64,000 nucleotides of DNA. Origin: Streptomyces sp. LUP47B. GTDB taxonomy: Bacteria > Actinomycetota > Actinomycetes > Streptomycetales > Streptomycetaceae. The DNA lies in contig NZ_MJAH01000003.1 in the NCBI RefSeq assembly GCF_001746295.1, positions 554,575-618,574 of the forward strand. The letters are read 5' to 3'. The notes under the pieces were generated by a model, which had not been told where the DNA came from, did not search any database, and saw only the letters and a program-made list of their open reading frames with translations. Shown here one piece after another: positions 59,494 to 64,000 of the stretch (position 1 is the stretch's first letter; each line of letters starts with the position of its first letter). Both the position numbers and the translations under genes were made by a program.

Positions 59494-61656
59494 ATGGGAA
59501 CCGACACCCATGCCTTCCTCAGCGATCTCGCTCGGGGCCTCGCACCCCGAGCGGATCAATTGGTCGACGCCCTCCTGCGCCATCTGATCGACGAGCTCCC
59601 CGAGGTGTGGAAGTACGAGGACATCGCCTCCGTGGCGCCGCTGGCGTTGTCCGAAAACATCGGGGTCGTTCTGGACTTCCTCGAGCGCGACCTCGACATC
59701 AGCGAGGTCAGGACGCCCCCCGCCGCCATCGAGTTCGCCTGCCGACTCGCCGAGCACGGGGTGCCGATCAGCGAACTCCTTCGCATCTATCGGCTCGTCC
59801 ACGCAGACATGCTTGATCAGCTCTATGCGGAAACGGCCCGTGTCGCCGGGTCCCAGGAGCTGATCAACGCGACGACTCTCACCCTGAGCGCGATGGCCTT
59901 CGAGTACGTCGATCGCACGGCGGAACACGCTGTCGCCGCCTACCAGAGGGAACGCGACCGCTGGCTGCAGCGGCGCCTGATCACGATCAACGAGGCCGGG
60001 GCACGGATCGGTACCACCCTGGACACCACCCGCACCGCGCAGGAACTGGCGGATGTCGGTGCCGACCACCTCGCCGACCACGTCACCGTCGACCTCCTGT
60101 CCTCCGCCCTCCAGGAGGAGGGGACATACCCGCCGTCCAGTCCCGCGACGCTCCGCCGCATCGCCCAGGCCGTCTCGGACAGCTGCCCGGCCCCGGCGGT
60201 CGGCACAGGACAGACGCACACCTACCCGGAAGACTCGGAGCCGGCTCGCGTACTGGCCACCGGACAACCTTCCCGGCTCAGCATCACCGCCGACGACGTT
60301 CCCCCATGGCTGGCGATGTCGGCGGACCACGAGCTCGCGCTGCGCGCCCTGGGCCTGCGCGCGGTGCTCCTGGTCCCGCTGTGGGCCCGCGGAAGCCCGC
60401 TGGGACTCGCACAGTTCCTCCGCCGTCAAACGGCGGAGCCCTTCGACGACGACGAGTTGCTGCTGGCCCAGGAGATCGCTTCCAGAGCGGCGGTGAACAT
60501 CGACAACGCCCGTCGCTACACCCAGGAGCGTTCCACCGCGCTCACCCTCCAACGCAGCCTGCTGCCACACCATGTGCCGGACGAGTCCGCGGTCGAGACG
60601 GCATCGCGCTACCTGCCCAGCGGATCGCGGGCGGGCGTGGGAGGGGACTGGTTCGACGTGATACCGCTCTCCGGCGCCCGCGTCGCACTCGTCGTGGGCG
60701 ACGTGATCGGTCACGGCCTGCATGCCGCGGCCACCATGGGCCGGCTGCGGACGGCCGTGCGCACTCTGGCGGACATAGACCTGACCCCTGACGAGCTGCT
60801 GACCCACCTCGACGACGTGGTCATCCGCATGCAGCGCGAGGAGGAACGGGGCACGGACGAGATCAGCGCCACCTGTCTGTACGCGGTCTACGACCCCGTC
60901 TCCCGCACCTGTTCCCTGGCCAGCGCCGGACACCTTCCTCCCGCCGTGGTGACTCCACCGACCGCCGACGGCGCAGCCTCCGCACCCCGCGCGGTCGACT
61001 TCCCGCAACTGCCGATCGGCCCGCCTCTCGGCCTGGGCGGGCTCCCCTTCGAGACCGCCCAGTTCGAACTGCCACCGGGCAGTCGGCTGGTGTTGTACAC
61101 CGACGGCCTCGTCAAGAGCCGCTCTCGTGACCTCGAGACGTCCCTCGCACTGCTGCACGACGTGCTCGTCCGGGCACCGGCGTCACTCGAGGAGACCTGC
61201 GACGAACTGCTCGCCGCGTTGCTGCCCAGCCGCCCCACGGACGACGTCGCCCTCCTCATGGCACGAACCGCGGCTCTCGACGCCGATCACGTCGCCACAT
61301 GGGACCTTCCCAGCGACCCGGCGTTCGTCTCCGAGGCCCGCGACCACGTATCCGGCCAGCTGACCGCGTGGGGGCTGGAAGAAATGGCCTTCACCACCGA
61401 ACTCGTGGTCAGCGAACTGGTGACGAACGCCATCCGCTACGGCAAGAGCCCCATCCAGTTGCGGATGATCCTTCAATCCGCTCTGACCTGCGAAGTCTCC
61501 GACGCCAGCAGCACTGCCCCACACCTGCGTCGCGCCCGGGTCTTCGACGAGGGCGGCCGCGGTCTGCTCCTCGTCGCCCAGCTCACCGAGCACTGGGGCA
61601 CAAGGCACAACCGCGAAGGCAAGGTCATCTGGGCGGAGCAGCTGACTCCGGCCTAA
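59494..61656 (+). CDS. RsbRD-N / GAF / PP2C (SpoIIE) / HATPase multi-domain stress regulator
   Basis: A 720-residue four-domain protein. Residues 1-160 form an RsbRD/PucR-like helical domain (RLAEHGVPISELLRIYRLVHADML). About 170-345 is a GAF domain. About 365-590 is a PP2C/SpoIIE phosphatase (AGVGGDWFDVIPLSGARVALVVGDVIGHG and LYTDGLVKSR, whose Asp residues bind metal). The last 125 residues are an RsbW-like ATPase (TTELVVSELVTNAIRYGKSP and GGRGLLLVAQLTEHWG). It probably acts on anti-sigma factor antagonists in stress signalling. The ATG at 59494 has no clear Shine-Dalgarno. Confidence 0.88.
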   Translation: MGTDTHAFLSDLARGLAPRADQLVDALLRHLIDELPEVWKYEDIASVAPLALSENIGVVLDFLERDLDISEVRTPPAAIEFACRLAEHGVPISELLRIYRLVHADMLDQLYAETARVAGSQELINATTLTLSAMAFEYVDRTAEHAVAAYQRERDRWLQRRLITINEAGARIGTTLDTTRTAQELADVGADHLADHVTVDLLSSALQEEGTYPPSSPATLRRIAQAVSDSCPAPAVGTGQTHTYPEDSEPARVLATGQPSRLSITADDVPPWLAMSADHELALRALGLRAVLLVPLWARGSPLGLAQFLRRQTAEPFDDDELLLAQEIASRAAVNIDNARRYTQERSTALTLQRSLLPHHVPDESAVETASRYLPSGSRAGVGGDWFDVIPLSGARVALVVGDVIGHGLHAAATMGRLRTAVRTLADIDLTPDELLTHLDDVVIRMQREEERGTDEISATCLYAVYDPVSRTCSLASAGHLPPAVVTPPTADGAASAPRAVDFPQLPIGPPLGLGGLPFETAQFELPPGSRLVLYTDGLVKSRSRDLETSLALLHDVLVRAPASLEETCDELLAALLPSRPTDDVALLMARTAALDADHVATWDLPSDPAFVSEARDHVSGQLTAWGLEEMAFTTELVVSELVTNAIRYGKSPIQLRMILQSALTCEVSDASSTAPHLRRARVFDEGGRGLLLVAQLTEHWGTRHNREGKVIWAEQLTPA

Positions 61657-61860
61657 ATTGCCCAAGAGCTGTCCGCTCTGACGTGAGGGGTGCGAAACGG
61701 AGGACGTCGGCGGCGACGGCCCCAGCAATGCCGCTGCCCCGAACCGAATGGAACTCGGACCGGGGTCGCCGGTCGCCCCTCCTCCCGTCCGGGCCGACCA
61801 CCCGTTCCTGAGCCAAGCCGGGTTCGAGGCGCTGCCGGGTCTGTGTGCGTCTCCATCGCG

Positions 61861-62412
61861 ATGCTGACCGTGCTGGAAACGCTCGGCCCCACTGAGCGGG
61901 CCGTGTTCGTGCTCCGCGAGGTCTTCGACATTCCGTACGAGGAGGTCGCCGAGGCCGTGGGCAAGACCCCCGCTGCGGTTCGCCAGATCGCCCGGCGGGC
62001 CCGGAGCCACATCGCCGCTCGGCAGTCACGCGTCAGCGTGAGCCGGTCGGAACACAAGGCCGTGGTGGCCCGGTTCGTCACCGCGCTGCACACCGGGCGC
62101 ATCCAGGACCTGATGGAGATCATGGCGCCGGACGTGGTCTTCATCGCTGACGGCGGCGGGCTGTCCGGCGCCGCACTGGCCCCCGTCCACGGGGCCGGTC
62201 TGGTGGCGACAATGCTCGCCGGCACCGACCGGGCCGCCTCCAAGACCACGACAGTGTGGCTCAACGGCGCCCCGGCCATCCGGATCGAATCCGACAGGGG
62301 GCGGGCCGCGGTCAGCATCGTGGTCGAGAACGGGCGCATCACCCGGATCTACGCGACCTCCAATCCGCAGAAGCTGACGCGACTCGACAAACCGGCCGAC
62401 CTCACCAGGTAG
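61861..62412 (+). pseudogene. SigJ-like ECF sigma factor, lacking region 2
   Basis: Sigma region 4 (LTVLETLGPTERAVFVLREVF, DIPYEEVAEAVGKTPAAVRQIARRARSHI) is followed by the SnoaL-like C-terminal domain typical of ECF41/SigJ factors (VARFVTALHTGRIQDLMEIMAPDVVFIADGG). The -10-binding region 2 is missing: only about 60 codons with no similarity precede. It could be a truncated gene or survive as a regulator fragment. Confidence 0.65.
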
Positions 62413-62807
62413 AGCGCGGCGTGGGTGTTCCGGGCATGAGCTGCCCTTGGGACGTCGGGTCTACTTGAGCAGGAAACCGTGCGGGGACGACAGCATGCTC
62501 GGAAGGTCGTGTCCGTCTCGGTCGCCTTCATCCTCCGGCTGCTGACCCGACGCCACCACAGGCGTTCGACGATGTCGCCGGCCGGGAGCGGCAGGGAAGC
62601 GGCGCCGTCGGGCACGACGCCTCCGGAAGCGGGTTCCGCCGGTCCAAGTGCCTGCCGGGGCCGACGGGCAGAAGGCCCCGGACCGACCGTGGTCCGGGGC
62701 CTCTGGCCTCACCTCGAGATGAACGCAAGCGGCCACTGACGGCCGGGCGGGTGCAGGGGTTCCGCGCCCGGGCGGCGGAAGCCGGTTCAGTGGGTCATGG
62801 AGTGTCT
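62413..62807. other. 395-bp spacer with hairpin
   Basis: A minus-strand frame near 62560-62460 ends HDLPSMLSSPHGFLLK before a stop; it looks like a genuine C-terminus but I cannot name the protein. A strong hairpin lies at 62674-62701. Nothing else is seen. Confidence 0.35.
62674..62701. terminator. perfect 11-bp hairpin, probably bidirectional
   Basis: GGCCCCGGACC pairs exactly with GGTCCGGGGCC across the loop GACCGT. It lies 107 bases past the stop of the small secreted protein gene and downstream of the sigma remnant. Confidence 0.75.
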
Positions 62808-63059
62808 TTACCAGCCGTGCCCGCAGTCCGAACCGATGTCGGTGCTCTGTGCACCCGGGCTGCCCTCGCCGTTGATCAGGTTGCCGGCGAGGCCGCCGAG
62901 GAGGTTCACTTCGCCGAGGATGTCGATGTTGAGGTCGTGGGACTTGCACCCGCCGCCATGCGAGCCTCCCGCAGCCTGGGCGGTGGCAGGGCCGACGCCC
63001 ATGAAGCTGAATCCACTGATGATGGCGACCGCGACAGCGGCCTTGTGAAGCTTGCGCAT
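62808..63059 (-). CDS. small secreted protein
   Basis: An 83-residue preprotein. Residues 1-29 are a Sec signal peptide (MRKLHKAAVAVAIISGFSFM, cleavage near AQAA). The mature ~54 residues are Gly/Asn/Ser-rich with hydrophobic stretches (LNIDILGEVNLLGGLAGNLI) and two cysteines that could form a disulfide (in GGGCKSH and SDCGHGW). This resembles but is not a chaplin. Perfect AGGAGG precedes the ATG at 63059. A surface or antimicrobial role is possible; unknown. Confidence 0.75.
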   Translation of the reverse strand: MRKLHKAAVAVAIISGFSFMGVGPATAQAAGGSHGGGCKSHDLNIDILGEVNLLGGLAGNLINGEGSPGAQSTDIGSDCGHGW

Positions 63060-63575
63060 TTGTCCTCCTGGAGTCGAATGGAGCGCGCCGTCAAAGATCA
63101 CCAAGCGCTCATTTCGGAGGCTAGATCGACATTTCCCACGGCGCTCACCGGGGGAGCCGTCCGGGGGCTCTGGGGCGCGCAGACAGAAGGACCGGCTCGG
63201 GAGGGGTTCCCGACGGGCTGGCCGGCCCGTCATCGTGATCGGGGGTGGGACCGCCGCCGAAGGGTGCTCGAGTTCGAGCGAACAGGTGTGAGCGCGCGGA
63301 TGCTACCGGCCGTGGCGGGGCATGTCCTGTCGCGTGAGCAGCCGGGCGTACTGGGGTAGCAGTGACAACCTGCAACCGAAGCTGATCTGTTGCGGCGCCT
63401 TGACCTGCGGCGACTCAAGTCCGACGACACAACATCCCAGCGTCGCGCACTGGTCGCAGCGTTACCAACCGCTGCGATCGTGATGTGCGTTGCGGACGGC
63501 CCCGCTGAGGTGGCGAAGCTGCCGATGCGCCATGGCCGGCGCGAGATGCGTCAGGCTGGGCTGGGCGCCGTGAGG
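63060..63575. other. 516-bp spacer, no gene recognised
   Basis: It contains the promoter of the secreted-protein gene at its left. The stretch 63360-63520 has lower GC than its surroundings but no recognised reading frame. Confidence 0.35.
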
Positions 63576-63926
63576 TCACAGGCTGTGGGCGATGGGGTGC
63601 AGCGGTTGATACAGCGGGAGTTCGGCGCCGCTGGGGAGGCGAACCGCAGTCAGTTTGCCCCAACGCTGCTCACTGACCGGGCGGGTGATCTCGATCCCCT
63701 GTGCGCGGAGCTCGCCGAGCTGGGCGTCAAGATCGTCACACATCAAGTAGAACTCGTGCTGCGGCGGGCCGTCGGTTGGATGGACGGCCACCTCGGCTGG
63801 GGGCAGCTTGAAGATGAGCCAGCCGCCACCCGCGTCGACGCCGGGAAAGCCGAGAACGTTACTGAGAAAGGCGCGATCCGCCTCGGCGTCGTGGCTGTAG
63901 AGGATGACGTGTGCACCGCTGATCAT
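63576..63926 (-). CDS. VOC family protein
   Basis: A 116-residue single VOC domain: MISGAHVILYSHDAEADRAFLSNVLGF, then GGGWLIFKLPPAEVAVHP, HEFYLMCDDLDAQLGELRAQG and AVRLPSGAELPLYQPLHP. The His in AHVILYS and Glu in GAELPLYQP are plausible metal ligands. AGGAG six bases before the ATG at 63926. It is the last gene in the window; the remaining 74 bases show nothing. Confidence 0.84.
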   Translation of the reverse strand: MISGAHVILYSHDAEADRAFLSNVLGFPGVDAGGGWLIFKLPPAEVAVHPTDGPPQHEFYLMCDDLDAQLGELRAQGIEITRPVSEQRWGKLTAVRLPSGAELPLYQPLHPIAHSL

Positions 63927-64000
63927 GGCTGGCTCCTGCCCCGTCGACGTGCTGGCGCTCGTGCCCTTCGGCATCTTGGCACGCTCAGGTCCCAGAAAAC

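Noticed and set aside
59266..61158. A 630-codon antisense open frame over the SpoIIE-type gene
   Set aside because: Shadow of the sense gene with no family features.
62808..63059. Chaplin
   Set aside because: It lacks the chaplin GNxN-rich core and spacing of cysteines, despite the signal peptide and hydrophobic mature part.

Overview
The window is about 70 percent GC, with codon use, Shine-Dalgarno sequences (GGAGG/AAGGAG), GTG starts and gene families (LAL-type LuxR regulator, RsbRD-N/GAF/PP2C/HATPase stress protein, GlxA-type AraC, SnoaL-like ECF sigma remnant) typical of Streptomyces or a close actinomycete. It has no rRNA, tRNA or CRISPR that I can see. It reads as accessory chromosome, perhaps an arm region: many small regulator-plus-enzyme pairs, much gene decay and an insertion-sequence graveyard. 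Almost no core genes are present.

Layout. 0-2.2 kb: amide/nitrogen catabolism operon (amidase end, isochorismatase-type hydrolase, acetamidase/formamidase). 2.4-9.3 kb: redox and membrane genes (MOSC-ferredoxin reductase-ferredoxin fusion, flavin disulfide-reductase-like enzyme, small protein, two membrane proteins including a TDT-family permease). 9.3-13.5 kb: DUF6884-like protein, a stand-alone 2-oxoglutarate dehydrogenase E1-like protein, and an MFS transporter remnant. 13.5-21.7 kb: GlxA-type regulator divergent from a DJ-1/VOC/peroxiredoxin run, large LuxR regulator, two SDR proteins that both lack the usual catalytic tyrosine. 21.7-38.4 kb: DUF488-TDT fusion, then a string of detoxification or catabolic enzymes beside their own regulators (MarR/VOC, XRE/MDR, TetR/PNPOx, TetR/MDR, HxlR/isochorismatase), plus a CYP152-like cytochrome P450. 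Several of these pairs carry clear palindromic operators.

39.5-42.9 kb is a three-gene minus-strand catabolic operon (acyl-CoA ligase, SDR, alpha/beta hydrolase). 53.6-58.9 kb is a second, related module (TetR, SDR, enoyl-CoA hydratase, EthD-like pseudogene, alpha/beta hydrolase, second TetR). The two hydrolases are paralogues, as are the two TetR proteins, so the modules probably share ancestry or substrate class.

42.9-50.1 kb is the mobile zone. It holds transposase relics; an IS5-type element whose inverted ends enclose a passenger gene; a methyltransferase caught between two inverted copies of another IS5-type end; a tandemly duplicated gene fused by loss of one stop codon, whose repeat unit looks like a degenerate Sfp-type phosphopantetheinyl transferase half; and a decayed IS630 with intact ends. 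50.4-52.1 kb is an orphan Tat-type solute-binding protein divergent from a MarR regulator with a palindromic operator. 59-64 kb has the multi-domain SpoIIE-type phosphatase, a sigma-factor remnant, a small secreted protein and a VOC protein.

At least eight decayed enzyme, transporter or regulator genes are spread through the spacers (VOC, MFS, TetR, OYE, EthD, MDR, acyl-CoA synthetase, sigma factor). Family assignments are from motif recognition by eye; no database search was possible.
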